DNA of 11,465 bases from Candidatus Poseidoniales archaeon (GCA_003602535.1 QQSA01000006.1:1-11465); one strand, 5' to 3'; shown: positions 1-7,195, counted from the first letter of the stretch. Made by a program: numbers and translations. Notes: a model not told the origin generated them from the sequence alone.

Positions 1-249
1 TTCATCTGCTATGATGTCCATGTAACAACTGATACTGGAGTTATTGACACGGACGAGATTAGCGACTGTCGATGGTTTTCTTTGAATGAATTAAAGAATC
101 TCGAATGGGTTTCTGACACAATGCACAACCTTTCGATTGAAGCATTGAGCGGATTAAGAATGTCAATAAAATCCTCCAAGCCTCTCTCAAAAATAGGCGA
201 ATCATATTACGTTTACAGTGTTAACAAGCATTCTGAAAATATAGCATAG
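1..249 (+). CDS. C-terminal end of a probable Nudix hydrolase (5' partial)
   Basis: Frame 1 is open from the first base of the window to a TAG at 247-249, giving the last 82 residues of a protein whose start lies outside. The visible part contains DEISDCRWFSLNELKNL, which resembles the acidic-W-[FL]-x-x-x-E-L segment that follows the catalytic box in Nudix hydrolases. The Nudix box itself (GX5EX7REUXEEXGU) would lie upstream and cannot be seen, so the family call is an inference. Nudix enzymes hydrolyse nucleoside diphosphates linked to another moiety, including oxidised nucleotides. The stop codon overlaps the ribosome binding site of the photolyase gene, whose start is 8 bases further on, so the two are probably co-transcribed. 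A link to nucleotide sanitation beside DNA photorepair would fit, but the substrate cannot be read from this fragment. Confidence 0.5.
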   Translation, partial: FICYDVHVTTDTGVIDTDEISDCRWFSLNELKNLEWVSDTMHNLSIEALSGLRMSIKSSKPLSKIGESYYVYSVNKHSENIA

Positions 250-253
250 GTGA
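248..253 (+). promoter_or_regulatory. Ribosome binding site of the photolyase gene
   Basis: AGGTGA overlaps the stop codon of the upstream gene and lies 4 bases before ATG 258. It is complementary to the usual archaeal 16S rRNA 3' end, supports ATG 258 as the start, and indicates translation from a polycistronic message. Confidence 0.7.
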
Positions 254-257
254 AAAC

Positions 258-1817
258 ATGATACCAGACTCTAGATTACGCATCATAAACTCGGATTCTA
301 GTCCGGGAAATTGTGTAGTGTATTGGATGATTTCTGCTCGCCGATCTGAATGGAATCATGGATTAGAACATGCGATAAATTTGTCGAAAGAACGCAATTT
401 ACCCTTGGTGGTTGTTGAGCCTTTGGCAATAGCTCACAGATGGGCGAATGATCGCTCACACACATTCGTGATTCAAGGCATGATGTGCAATAAAAACGCT
501 TTCGAAGAATCTCCAATAACTTACATGCCTTATGTCGAAACAAGACCAGGTGAAGCAAGAGGTCTTCTCGAAAAGTGGATGGAATATGCCGATGTAATGG
601 TAATCGATGATTTCCCTGTATATCATCCAAGAAGAGTTTTAGAAATTGCAATCTCAATTGGTAAATGTGATGTGCATTGTGTTGATTCAAATGGATTCAT
701 TTCAATGCGTGGTCAGAATCGTAATTTCACCACTGCATATTCTCTCAGAAGACATCTACACAAAACCATCATCAACCATATGATGGAATTCCCACACCCT
801 AATCCCATCACTTTAGCTGGCGATTTGCCTTCACTTTCAGATGATGTAGTTGAAAGAATTTTCAAGGAAAGTGACACACCTATAACTCCCTATGAATTCA
901 TTTGGAGAATATGTGAGAGGAAGGACATTGGAATAAATGCTCTGTCTAAGTTGGTAATTGACCACGATGTTCCTCCGGTTCAGCATATGACGGGAGGTTC
1001 AGAATCTGCAAACATCAGATGGAAAGAATTCATGGAATCCGGATTGAACAACTATGCTGAAAATCGAAATCAGCCTGAATTGAATGGTTCTAGTGGACTT
1101 TCACCGTATCTTCATTTTGGACATATTAGCACACACAAGATTTTGAATGACATATTCGAAATGCATGATTGGGATGTCTCCTGCATTAATCTTCCAAATA
1201 ATGGACGTAGAGCCGGCTGGTGGGGCCTACCCTCGGATGTTGAGTCCTTTTTGGATCAAATTATCACCTGGAGAGACCTTGGTTTCATTCACTGTTCCAA
1301 TGTGATTAATCATCACAAGTTTGAATCGATACCTGAATGGGCTCAACAAACCCTGAGAGAGCATCAAAATGATCCCCGTCCTTATCTTTACACATTCGAG
1401 GAGTTTGAAAACGCAGAAACACATGATGAATTATGGAATGCAGCTCAGCGTCAATTAAAATCAGATGGAATCATTCACAATTACTTACGAATGCTTTGGG
1501 GTAAGAAAATACTCGAATGGACTCCATCACCAGAAATAGCAATGGAATACATGGTTGCATTGAATGATAAATGGGCTTTGGATGGAAGAGATCCAAATAC
1601 CTACACAGGAATAGGCTGGGTATTAGGTAAGTTCGATCGTGGTTGGACTGAGAGGGCAGTATATGGTAAAATAAGATGCATGACTTCAGATTCTACGAAA
1701 AGAAAATTCAAAACTAGTGGTTATGTAAAGACATATTCTGATTCGTTAACCAAACAGAAAAAATTGTTTGAGCAAGAACAAAATCCAGTCAAAATACAAT
1801 TTGAAAGGAGGAATTGA
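258..1817 (+). CDS. phr: Class II-type deoxyribodipyrimidine photolyase
   Basis: The product (519 aa) is a flavin-dependent photolyase that would use blue/near-UV light to split UV-induced pyrimidine dimers in DNA. The N-terminal half (about 18-190) is the Rossmann-like antenna domain; it starts with CVVYWMISARRSEWNHGL, the class II counterpart of VYWM-x-R-D-x-R. The C-terminal half carries the FAD-binding and catalytic helices: SGLSPYLHFGHIS (279-291), ITWRDLGFIHC (336-346), PEWA (359-362), HDELWNAAQ (389-397), RMLWGKKILEW (411-421), LNDKWALDGRDPN (435-447) and GWTERAVYGKIR (462-473). The ending, with G-K-F-D-R-G-W followed by S-T-K-R-K-F, resembles the class II-related bacterial/archaeal subgroup more than the plant/animal class II enzymes. 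It is somewhat longer than a typical class II photolyase (around 450-480 aa), with a Lys/Gln-rich C-terminal extension. ATG 258 is supported by a good ribosome binding site. Its stop codon is separated by one base from the start of the next gene. Whether it repairs CPD or (6-4) lesions cannot be decided by eye. Confidence 0.93.
   Translation: MIPDSRLRIINSDSSPGNCVVYWMISARRSEWNHGLEHAINLSKERNLPLVVVEPLAIAHRWANDRSHTFVIQGMMCNKNAFEESPITYMPYVETRPGEARGLLEKWMEYADVMVIDDFPVYHPRRVLEIAISIGKCDVHCVDSNGFISMRGQNRNFTTAYSLRRHLHKTIINHMMEFPHPNPITLAGDLPSLSDDVVERIFKESDTPITPYEFIWRICERKDIGINALSKLVIDHDVPPVQHMTGGSESANIRWKEFMESGLNNYAENRNQPELNGSSGLSPYLHFGHISTHKILNDIFEMHDWDVSCINLPNNGRRAGWWGLPSDVESFLDQIITWRDLGFIHCSNVINHHKFESIPEWAQQTLREHQNDPRPYLYTFEEFENAETHDELWNAAQRQLKSDGIIHNYLRMLWGKKILEWTPSPEIAMEYMVALNDKWALDGRDPNTYTGIGWVLGKFDRGWTERAVYGKIRCMTSDSTKRKFKTSGYVKTYSDSLTKQKKLFEQEQNPVKIQFERRN
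1804..1811 (+). promoter_or_regulatory. Strong Shine-Dalgarno site that fixes the TTG start at 1819
   Basis: AAAGGAGG lies inside the last codons of the photolyase gene, 7 bases before TTG 1819. It argues against the longer in-frame start at TTG 1768, which would create a 50-base overlap and has no comparable site. Confidence 0.75.
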
Positions 1818-1818
1818 T

Positions 1819-3216
1819 TTGCCATTTTTTACACACCAAGCCGAGCATAGCGCTACAAAAAAAGAAGTTTGGGATTGGTACAATAGCCTAGGCGCATTTC
1901 GTAGGATAATGCCTGAATGGGAAGGGATTAGGCCTCTAAATGCAGGCCGATTAGTAGACGGCGATGAGACGATTTTCAAAGTTGGAATTGGCCCTATTAA
2001 GCAGACTTGGATTGCCAAACACCACAGTGTAGTTCCTGGTGAATCATTCGCTGACAGAATGATGAAAGGACCATTCGGAGCATGGAATCATGTTCACAAA
2101 TTCGATTCAGTTTCAGATAATGTTACTTCGATAGTCGATAATGTAGAATATCGCCTTCCATTTCATATTCTCACCGGTTGGTCTGCCAGAATGACAGTAC
2201 TTCCTAGAATGCGTCAAATGTTTAACTACAGGAGCACGAGATTAACTAATGATCTCAAACAAATACAAGCTACTGCAAAACTTCCTCGGCAGAAAATTCT
2301 AGTCTCTGGTTCGACAGGTATGATCGGATTACAATTGTGCGCTTTCCTTGAAACAGCAGGGCACGAAGTACACCGTTTATTACGCCCAAATACCAAGTTG
2401 CCATCAGATGTTAATCAGGATCAAGTTGTGGTTTGGAACGATTTGACCGGAGATATTATCGATGGTGATATGAATGGTTTTGATACCATCATTCATCTGG
2501 CAGGTGCCGGTATTGGTGACAAGAGATGGTCGAAGAAAAGAAAGAAACTAATTAGAGATAGTCGGGTTATTCCAACAATGAATTTATCATCATTGATTGC
2601 TAATTTGGATAGTCCTCCAAAAACGTTCATGTGCGGTTCAGCAGTTGGTTTTTATGGGAACCGTGGCACAGAAGTTCTTGATGAATCTTCAGAAGCAGGA
2701 GATGATTTCTTAGCGGAAATATGTGGCGAATGGGAACAAGCATCAACAGCTGCAAGCGATGCAGGAATACGAGTTTTGTATCTGCGAACAGGGATTGTGG
2801 TTTCACCTCTAGGTGGTGCATTGGCTAAGTTACTCCTACCTGCTAAGTTAGGTGCTGGTGGACCAGTTGGTGGCGGTAGGCAAATGCAATCTTGGATTTC
2901 ACTTGACGATGAAGTGTATGCAATTCATCATCTCATGATGAATCAATCATGTGAAGGTGCTTACAATTTAACCGCTCCAAATCCTGTTTCTCAAAAACAA
3001 TTTGCTAGAGTATTAGGCAGAGTTTTACGCCGACCTGGTTTCATGCCTTTACCTGGCTTCGTGATTAAGTTATTATTCGGAGAAATGGGTAAGAAACTCG
3101 TTCTTGAAGGACAAGATGTTAGACCAAAGCGTTTGATTGAATCTGGATTTGAATTCACACATTCGGATTTAGAGATGTGCTTACGTAATTGTTTAGGAAA
3201 AATGAAGCCTAACTGA
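1819..3216 (+). CDS. SRPBCC domain fused to TIGR01777/YfcH-type SDR epimerase
   Basis: The product is 465 aa when started at TTG 1819, which directly follows the photolyase stop codon and has an AAAGGAGG site. Residues 2-150 form an SRPBCC (START-like) ligand-binding domain with features typical of the version attached to this SDR family: F-T-H-Q-A-E, V-W-D-W-Y, a GPFGAWNHVHKF segment and a D-N-V-E-Y-R-L-P strand. From about 158 an extended SDR (NAD(P)-dependent epimerase-like) begins, with the nucleotide-binding loop GSTGMIG at 164-170, IHLAGAGIGDKRW, and the CGSAVGFYGNRG block. The C-terminal 50 or so residues (about 409-455: MPLPGFVIKLLFGEMG...) match the DUF1731 segment that ends YfcH proteins. 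The same SRPBCC-SDR fusion is known in bacteria, but no substrate is established, so the function is open. Co-transcription with a photolyase suggests a role in stress or light response. A T5 run follows the stop codon (3217-3221). Confidence 0.9.
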   Translation: MPFFTHQAEHSATKKEVWDWYNSLGAFRRIMPEWEGIRPLNAGRLVDGDETIFKVGIGPIKQTWIAKHHSVVPGESFADRMMKGPFGAWNHVHKFDSVSDNVTSIVDNVEYRLPFHILTGWSARMTVLPRMRQMFNYRSTRLTNDLKQIQATAKLPRQKILVSGSTGMIGLQLCAFLETAGHEVHRLLRPNTKLPSDVNQDQVVVWNDLTGDIIDGDMNGFDTIIHLAGAGIGDKRWSKKRKKLIRDSRVIPTMNLSSLIANLDSPPKTFMCGSAVGFYGNRGTEVLDESSEAGDDFLAEICGEWEQASTAASDAGIRVLYLRTGIVVSPLGGALAKLLLPAKLGAGGPVGGGRQMQSWISLDDEVYAIHHLMMNQSCEGAYNLTAPNPVSQKQFARVLGRVLRRPGFMPLPGFVIKLLFGEMGKKLVLEGQDVRPKRLIESGFEFTHSDLEMCLRNCLGKMKPN

Positions 3217-3241
3217 TTTTTAATCGATGTGAAGGATATCA

Positions 3242-3249
3242 ACTTATAT
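3242..3249 (+). promoter_or_regulatory. Putative TATA box for the 3272 gene
   Basis: ACTTATAT lies about 23-30 bases before ATG 3272. That is where an archaeal TATA box would sit if transcription starts at or next to the start codon. No ribosome binding site is seen, which fits a leaderless message. The 55-base gap after the preceding operon also contains a short T5 run that could end it. Confidence 0.4.
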
Positions 3250-3271
3250 CGTTAATTGATTAGCAAACAAC

Positions 3272-4102
3272 ATGACAAACCCTCATGATTACTACAACAA
3301 TTTGATTTCTCAAGGTTACTCACCGGAGCAAGCTCAACACTTCACACAGCAGCAATTCCCGGGTTTCTTGCCAGCACATCAACAAACAAATCAGATGGCT
3401 TATCCTCCACAAGATGATCTTACAACAATGGGATATTCTCCCGATAATGCTCCACAAACAATGGCGGCTCCTATGGGCGGAATGATGCCTGCAACTCCTA
3501 TGAACTCACCAATGGGCGGAATGGTGCCTGCAACTCCTATGAACTCACAAATGAGCGGAATGATGTTACCTCAATTGAAGGATGGTCCAAGTGTACTAAA
3601 TTGGGTTGCTATGGGTCTCACCGTTGGCGCAATTACACTGGTGTTTATCTCAATGTTCACCAATTCGTGGATGGTATACGAAGATGACATAGACGAGATA
3701 GGTAAACAAATAAATTTTGGATTAACCGAGTATGATAATGATTGGAAAGATGACGGTAATCAGTATGATAATGAACAAGACTGTGGCGGCGATGAATGCT
3801 CAGACATGGATTCTGCAGGTACCACTGGTTTGGTTTTGCTTTGGATTTCAGTCTCAGTTCTAATTGGTTCATTAGTTCTAATCTGCTTGAATAATTTTGG
3901 TGTTTTCCAATCCAATATTGGAATGATTGCTGCGTTCGCCGGTGGTGTCATTGCAATTGTTGGGGTAATTATTTGGTTGACCATGTTCCCTCAGATTGAA
4001 GAATTGGAGGAAATCAGTAATGGACCAGGGTTTTCCTTTTACTTGGCCATTATTGGTGGGGTATTGAGTATTGGTTCTGGAGCCTGCCAGATCAAGTACT
4101 GA
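3272..4102 (+). CDS. Four-helix membrane protein with Gln/Met/Pro-rich tail
   Basis: No family is recognised for this 276-aa protein. Residues 1-105 are hydrophilic and rich in Gln, Met and Pro, with two GYSP motifs (15-18 and 54-57) and a tandem 13-residue repeat built on MGGMMPATPMNSP (69-93, with a decayed third copy). Four hydrophobic segments follow, at about 108-130, 184-206, 216-238 and 254-272. The loop between helices 1 and 2 (131-183) is strongly acidic and contains W133, W158 and a C171-GGDE-C176 pair, so it is probably outside the cell. The helix 3-4 loop is short. That topology (N and C termini inside, large first outer loop with Trp and a Cys pair) recalls the claudin/PMP22 layout, but the signature is not complete and homology is not claimed. 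The N-terminal LISQGYSPEQAQ stretch resembles the tail motif of the protein at 10956-11465. The gene converges on the surface-protein gene at 4125 with a 22-base gap. It appears to be a single-gene unit with its own promoter. Confidence 0.8.
   Translation: MTNPHDYYNNLISQGYSPEQAQHFTQQQFPGFLPAHQQTNQMAYPPQDDLTTMGYSPDNAPQTMAAPMGGMMPATPMNSPMGGMVPATPMNSQMSGMMLPQLKDGPSVLNWVAMGLTVGAITLVFISMFTNSWMVYEDDIDEIGKQINFGLTEYDNDWKDDGNQYDNEQDCGGDECSDMDSAGTTGLVLLWISVSVLIGSLVLICLNNFGVFQSNIGMIAAFAGGVIAIVGVIIWLTMFPQIEELEEISNGPGFSFYLAIIGGVLSIGSGACQIKY
3473..3565 (+). repeat. 39-bp in-frame tandem repeat (two copies plus partial third)
   Basis: Copy 1 (3473-3511) and copy 2 (3512-3550) differ at only 2 of 39 bases. 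A partial third copy with one change follows at 3551-3565. The unit encodes 13 residues of the form MGGM-[MV]-PATPMNS-x in the cytoplasmic tail. The period is a multiple of three, so copy-number changes would keep the frame. Confidence 0.9.
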
Positions 4103-4124
4103 TTCAAACTCAATAATTTGGTCA

Positions 4125-6602
4125 TCATTCTTCTTTTCGCAGAAGAATTGCAGCACTTATCATTCCTATCGTTGTAATAATTATACCAAATCCTGGTATT
4201 GAAGATGAGGAACTTGAATCGTCTTCTTCAATTTCTAGAGTAATGGATGTTTGTAGGTTTACAGTACCATCTCCCCAATCAATTGTTACAGTTTGAGAAC
4301 TTGATGAATCCTCATCGACTTCAACTAAAATTCCTGCAGTAACTGTTGATACTCCATTGACTACTGGTTGATTGTTAAATGAAATCGAAACCATGTCTCC
4401 GTCAGGATCTTCGCAAACTGCAATGATATAGTATTCTCCTTCTGGCAATTCAATTGTCTCTGATGCCGAACCAGGGAGTATGCTTGGAATAGCAGCGCTT
4501 CCTTGTGCATTCATACCATCTGCCTCTAGCGAATAGAAAATGTCACAAGTAGGAGGGCTGTTACCAATAGGGCATCCATCTGGCCCAAATCCTGGAGTCA
4601 TAACACACTGATCAAGACCGTCATATATCAGATCTTGATCTGTATCTGGGTTATTAGGGTCACTTGTAGTCATGTACTCTCCAAGATTATCCAGTGCATC
4701 ATTATCTGGGTCTCCAGATGCTCCGTTTACTCCACTTGAGTCATAAGGATCCAAGTTGTTCAGAGCTTCCCACCAATCCGGTAAACCATCATTATCTGAA
4801 TCGACAGGATCATCACATCCGTCGTTATCATTATCATTCTGGAAAGAATCTAATGGGCAATGATCCTGAATATCAGCAACTCCATCGCCATCTGTATCTG
4901 CATTTGGAGAAATTGCTGTTTGAGTCCAGCAATCGGTCTGAGTATCTACGGGGCCATTATTACCAACATATAGTTCAGCACTGAAACAAAGCGTTCCAGT
5001 TTCAGTTAGCAAATTACTGTGTGTGGTAATCGAATTAGTAGATGGTGGCGCAACCCATTGTACCATGTCAGAGTGTATTGCTACATTTGGAGTATTTTGC
5101 TCATAAATTGTCCACTCTAACTTGTGTAAATCCCCATTGTTTAATTGATCAACACTTGAAACAATAGTTGCCCAACCCTCTGTTTGCAAAGTAATAGTTG
5201 GCTGGCTAGGCGAGAATGATGCCATAGTTCCAAACGCTGGGTCAATAACAGAGAAGCTGTGGCTTTCTATCACACTTTCAGCATAATCATTAGTGTGACC
5301 TCCTTGTTCTAGAACAGTTGTAGGTGGATCATTTCCATCAACTTCAATCCAAATATCCAATGTGTAATCTCCGACAGGCAGATTACTGGATGGAACAGTG
5401 GTAGTATGCATTCCAGAAGACGATTGTTGTGGTCCAATTGATGGGTCATAACTATCTGAATCAACCACTAATGATGTAGCATCATCAGTTATTTCCCAAT
5501 TTACCATCGATTGAACCAAGTTTGTAGAGAACAAGTATCTCGGCATAATGGAGAATGAATAGTCCATATTTTCCAATATGTTTCCACTGGTTCCATAGTT
5601 GACTTGTGTATATCCATTGTGCCCATATGCGAATGGATTTGATTCACCAGATTCGATTGAGACACCATTGATTGTCAACATTACTCCGATGTAGTAATCT
5701 GCTCCATTTTGAAGAGCAGGTGTTTCAACGTTATCTCCATTGACATCAGTTATTCCCGGATCATTTCCATCAACTTCAATCCAAATATCCAATGTGTAAT
5801 CTCCGACAGGCAGATTACTGGATGGAACAGTGGTAGTATGCATTCCAGAAGACGATTGTTGTGGTCCAATTGATGGGTCATAACTATCTGAATCAACCAC
5901 TAATGATGTAGCATCATCAGTTATTTCCCAATTTACCATCGATTGAACCAAGTTTGTAGAGAACAAGTATCTCGGCATAATGGAGAATGAATAGTCCATA
6001 TTTTCCAATATGTTTCCACTGGTTCCATAGTTGACTTGTGTCCAGCCACTGTGCCCATATGCGAATGGATTTGATTCACCAGATTCGATTGAGACACCAT
6101 TGATTGTCAACATTACTCCGATGTAGTAATCTGCTCCATTTTGAAGAGCAGGTGTTTCAACGTTATCTCCATTGACATCAGTTATTCCCAAATCCCACAT
6201 TACTGGAATATTTACTGTAGAAGAAGCTGTCGTTGAACCCGTTGCAGTAACCGACCCACCAAGTGTTTCCTGTGCCATCATCCAGTCATTATTTGCATTT
6301 TCATATTCTTGGTATAATTGAATAGTATAACAATCACCATCTACCCAATCTCCATCTAGATTTCCTTGGTATTCACAGAGTCGCCATTCCAAATCATAAT
6401 TGACTGATGTATCTAAATCGCCAAGAATAATTGTAAATGAAGTATCTTCGCCATACTCAAAGTATGTTGAACCTCCATCGATATTAACTTGTATAGTTTC
6501 ATTTCCATATGCTTCCGCATTCGGAATCTCGATAATTGATAAAAGAGATACAAGAATCAAGGTTGCAGAAACGGCAAAAGTTCTGATTAAATGTTTTGAC
6601 AT
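4125..6602 (-). CDS. Secreted surface protein: duplicated domain, Ca-binding repeats, PGF-CTERM-like tail
   Basis: The product is 825 aa. The N-terminus is a signal peptide (MSKHLIRTF, a hydrophobic run at about 8-25, likely cleavage after AEA near residue 31). Next come beta-rich regions rich in Asn, Thr and Ser, as in archaeal S-layer-like proteins. Residues 139-282 and 283-426 are almost identical 144-residue copies; the DNA repeat is listed separately. Residues about 564-680 hold Asp-rich loops such as DTDGDGVADIQDHCPLD and DSDNDGLPDWWE, typical of thrombospondin-type-3/EF-hand-like calcium binding. After a further beta-rich segment and a Ser run (EEDDSSSSSS), the protein ends with PGFG (803-806), a hydrophobic helix and RKEE. 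This is the layout of PGF-CTERM proteins, which archaeosortase A processes and anchors to lipid. It is thus probably an exported, calcium-stabilised envelope protein. Start ATG 6602 has an AT-rich TATA-like element at 6624-6636. No enzymatic domain is recognised and the ligand is unknown. Confidence 0.88.
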   Translation of the reverse strand: MSKHLIRTFAVSATLILVSLLSIIEIPNAEAYGNETIQVNIDGGSTYFEYGEDTSFTIILGDLDTSVNYDLEWRLCEYQGNLDGDWVDGDCYTIQLYQEYENANNDWMMAQETLGGSVTATGSTTASSTVNIPVMWDLGITDVNGDNVETPALQNGADYYIGVMLTINGVSIESGESNPFAYGHSGWTQVNYGTSGNILENMDYSFSIMPRYLFSTNLVQSMVNWEITDDATSLVVDSDSYDPSIGPQQSSSGMHTTTVPSSNLPVGDYTLDIWIEVDGNDPGITDVNGDNVETPALQNGADYYIGVMLTINGVSIESGESNPFAYGHNGYTQVNYGTSGNILENMDYSFSIMPRYLFSTNLVQSMVNWEITDDATSLVVDSDSYDPSIGPQQSSSGMHTTTVPSSNLPVGDYTLDIWIEVDGNDPPTTVLEQGGHTNDYAESVIESHSFSVIDPAFGTMASFSPSQPTITLQTEGWATIVSSVDQLNNGDLHKLEWTIYEQNTPNVAIHSDMVQWVAPPSTNSITTHSNLLTETGTLCFSAELYVGNNGPVDTQTDCWTQTAISPNADTDGDGVADIQDHCPLDSFQNDNDNDGCDDPVDSDNDGLPDWWEALNNLDPYDSSGVNGASGDPDNDALDNLGEYMTTSDPNNPDTDQDLIYDGLDQCVMTPGFGPDGCPIGNSPPTCDIFYSLEADGMNAQGSAAIPSILPGSASETIELPEGEYYIIAVCEDPDGDMVSISFNNQPVVNGVSTVTAGILVEVDEDSSSSQTVTIDWGDGTVNLQTSITLEIEEDDSSSSSSIPGFGIIITTIGMISAAILLRKEE
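4127..4148. repeat. Inverted repeat at the convergent gene ends
   Basis: ATTCTTCT (4127-4134) and AGAAGAAT (4141-4148) are perfect complements around a 6-base loop. The repeat covers the last codons of the surface-protein gene and lies 25 bases beyond the stop of the convergent 3272 gene. The left arm is also a T-rich run on the plus strand, so it could help end plus-strand transcription. It may equally be a by-product of coding R-K-E-E, and a terminator role is weak. Confidence 0.3.
5326..6189 (-). repeat. Nearly perfect 432-bp direct tandem duplication inside the surface-protein gene
   Basis: Units 5326-5757 and 5758-6189 abut directly. By eye they are identical except at four positions (5610/6042, 5611/6043, 5613/6045, 5617/6049), all within 8 bases. 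The unit is 144 codons, so the reading frame is kept. The four changes turn SGW in the N-terminal copy into NGY in the second copy, one of them being synonymous in the Gly codon. The near identity points to a recent event. Collapse or expansion during assembly of such a repeat is also possible. Confidence 0.95.
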
Positions 6603-6623
6603 GAAAGATGATTATCAGTGCTG

Positions 6624-6636
6624 TATTTAATATTAA
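6624..6636 (-). promoter_or_regulatory. Putative TATA box of the surface-protein gene
   Basis: Read on the minus strand, TTAATATTAAATA lies 22-34 bases before ATG 6602. No ribosome binding site is seen between it and the start, which fits a leaderless transcript. Confidence 0.5.
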
Positions 6637-6661
6637 CACCAACCATTACCAAACACATATC

Positions 6662-6883
6662 TCAAATCCATGGTACAGGTACTGGGTCCCAACCCAATAA
6701 AATTAGAATTATTCGAATGATATTTGCCACTAGAAGTAATGCTCCTCCTAAAGTAAGATAAAACATCCCAAATAACATATCTAATATTGAACCTGAGTCG
6801 TTCATTGTAACTGTTTCAAGCATCGAGTAAATTAACATCATCAATTGGTTTATCATGCTGCTCACTAAATATGGTATCGACAT
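6662..6883 (-). CDS. Small membrane protein (73 aa)
   Basis: This is an unrecognised short protein of two hydrophobic segments. The first, at about 4-22 (LVSSMINQLMMLIYSML), is Met-rich; the second, at about 40-66, is a long helix ending LILLGW. The protein ends with DPVPVPWI. A short polar stretch (TVTMNDSGS) joins the segments. I took ATG 6883 as the start; a longer form beginning at TTG 6916 adds 11 hydrophobic residues and cannot be excluded. No ribosome binding site is seen for either. The upstream gene ends at 6953, so the two could be co-transcribed, although an AATATTAG...AAAAGT stretch before TTG 6916 recalls the promoter elements of the neighbouring small genes. Only length, hydrophobicity and context support the gene. 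Confidence 0.55.
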   Translation of the reverse strand: MSIPYLVSSMINQLMMLIYSMLETVTMNDSGSILDMLFGMFYLTLGGALLLVANIIRIILILLGWDPVPVPWI

Positions 6884-6952
6884 CTGACTTATAATAAAAA
6901 TCCCGGAATTTAGCAATTTCTAGACTTTTCTAATATTGAAGTTAATGAAGAC

Positions 6953-7147
6953 TTATTCTTCTTCATAGAATTTCTTTTGTTTGTAGTCAAAATAAGATCC
7001 CCCGACTACAAAGAGTGAGAATAATACATAGAAGTACGGGTATTCTAAGTAGTTGTAATCCAACAACCAACCTACCAATCCAAACATTATGGCATAGATG
7101 AATACCCTAGAAATGAATAGTTCAAACATGCTTGGTTGTTTGCTCAT
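6953..7147 (-). CDS. Small two-helix membrane protein (64 aa) ending in EEE
   Basis: The product is 64 aa with hydrophobic segments at about 9-29 and 36-52 and a charged tail (DYKQKKFYEEE) that is probably cytoplasmic. No family is recognised. ATG 7147 has a TATA-like TAAATATTA 19-27 bases upstream on the minus strand and no ribosome binding site. The upstream region is almost the same as that of the 7443-7703 gene. The two proteins share layout (two helices, short polar join, Lys-then-EEE tail) and a 13-base identical gene end (TATTCTTCTTCAT on the plus strand). They may be diverged duplicates, although the helices themselves align poorly. Confidence 0.65.
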   Translation of the reverse strand: MSKQPSMFELFISRVFIYAIMFGLVGWLLDYNYLEYPYFYVLFSLFVVGGSYFDYKQKKFYEEE

Positions 7148-7152
7148 AATTG

Positions 7153-7195
7153 CTCACTTTTCGCCTAATATTTAGCCTTATTTTAGGGTGGGTGC
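7153..7195. promoter_or_regulatory. Shared promoter element, copy 1, between divergent small genes
   Basis: This 43-base segment lies between the start of the 6953-7147 gene (minus) and the 7188-7442 gene (plus). Its core GCCTAATATTTAGCC (7163-7177) is a near-palindrome that contains a TATA-like box readable on both strands. It is centred 23 bases from the minus ATG and 18 from the plus GTG. It matches 7710-7753 in 40 of 44 aligned columns. I infer a promoter, possibly bidirectional, and possibly a binding site for a dimeric regulator given the dyad. Confidence 0.6.

Noticed and set aside
298..690. 130-codon open frame on the minus strand inside the photolyase gene
   Set aside because: It is a shadow frame: low-complexity His/Leu-rich product, no promoter, and the plus-strand photolyase is certain.
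1768..1818. Longer TTG-started form of the SRPBCC-SDR gene
   Set aside because: It would overlap the photolyase by 50 bases, while TTG 1819 has AAAGGAGG at ideal spacing and begins exactly at the conserved SRPBCC N-terminus.
4694..4984. 96-codon open frame on the plus strand inside the surface-protein gene
   Set aside because: The His/Leu/Tyr-rich product is the reverse reading of Asp/Asn-rich calcium-binding repeats; there is no independent support.
5326..6189. CRISPR-like or mobile-element repeat
   Set aside because: The repeat is a single in-frame tandem duplication of coding sequence, with no spacers, terminal inverted repeats or transposase.
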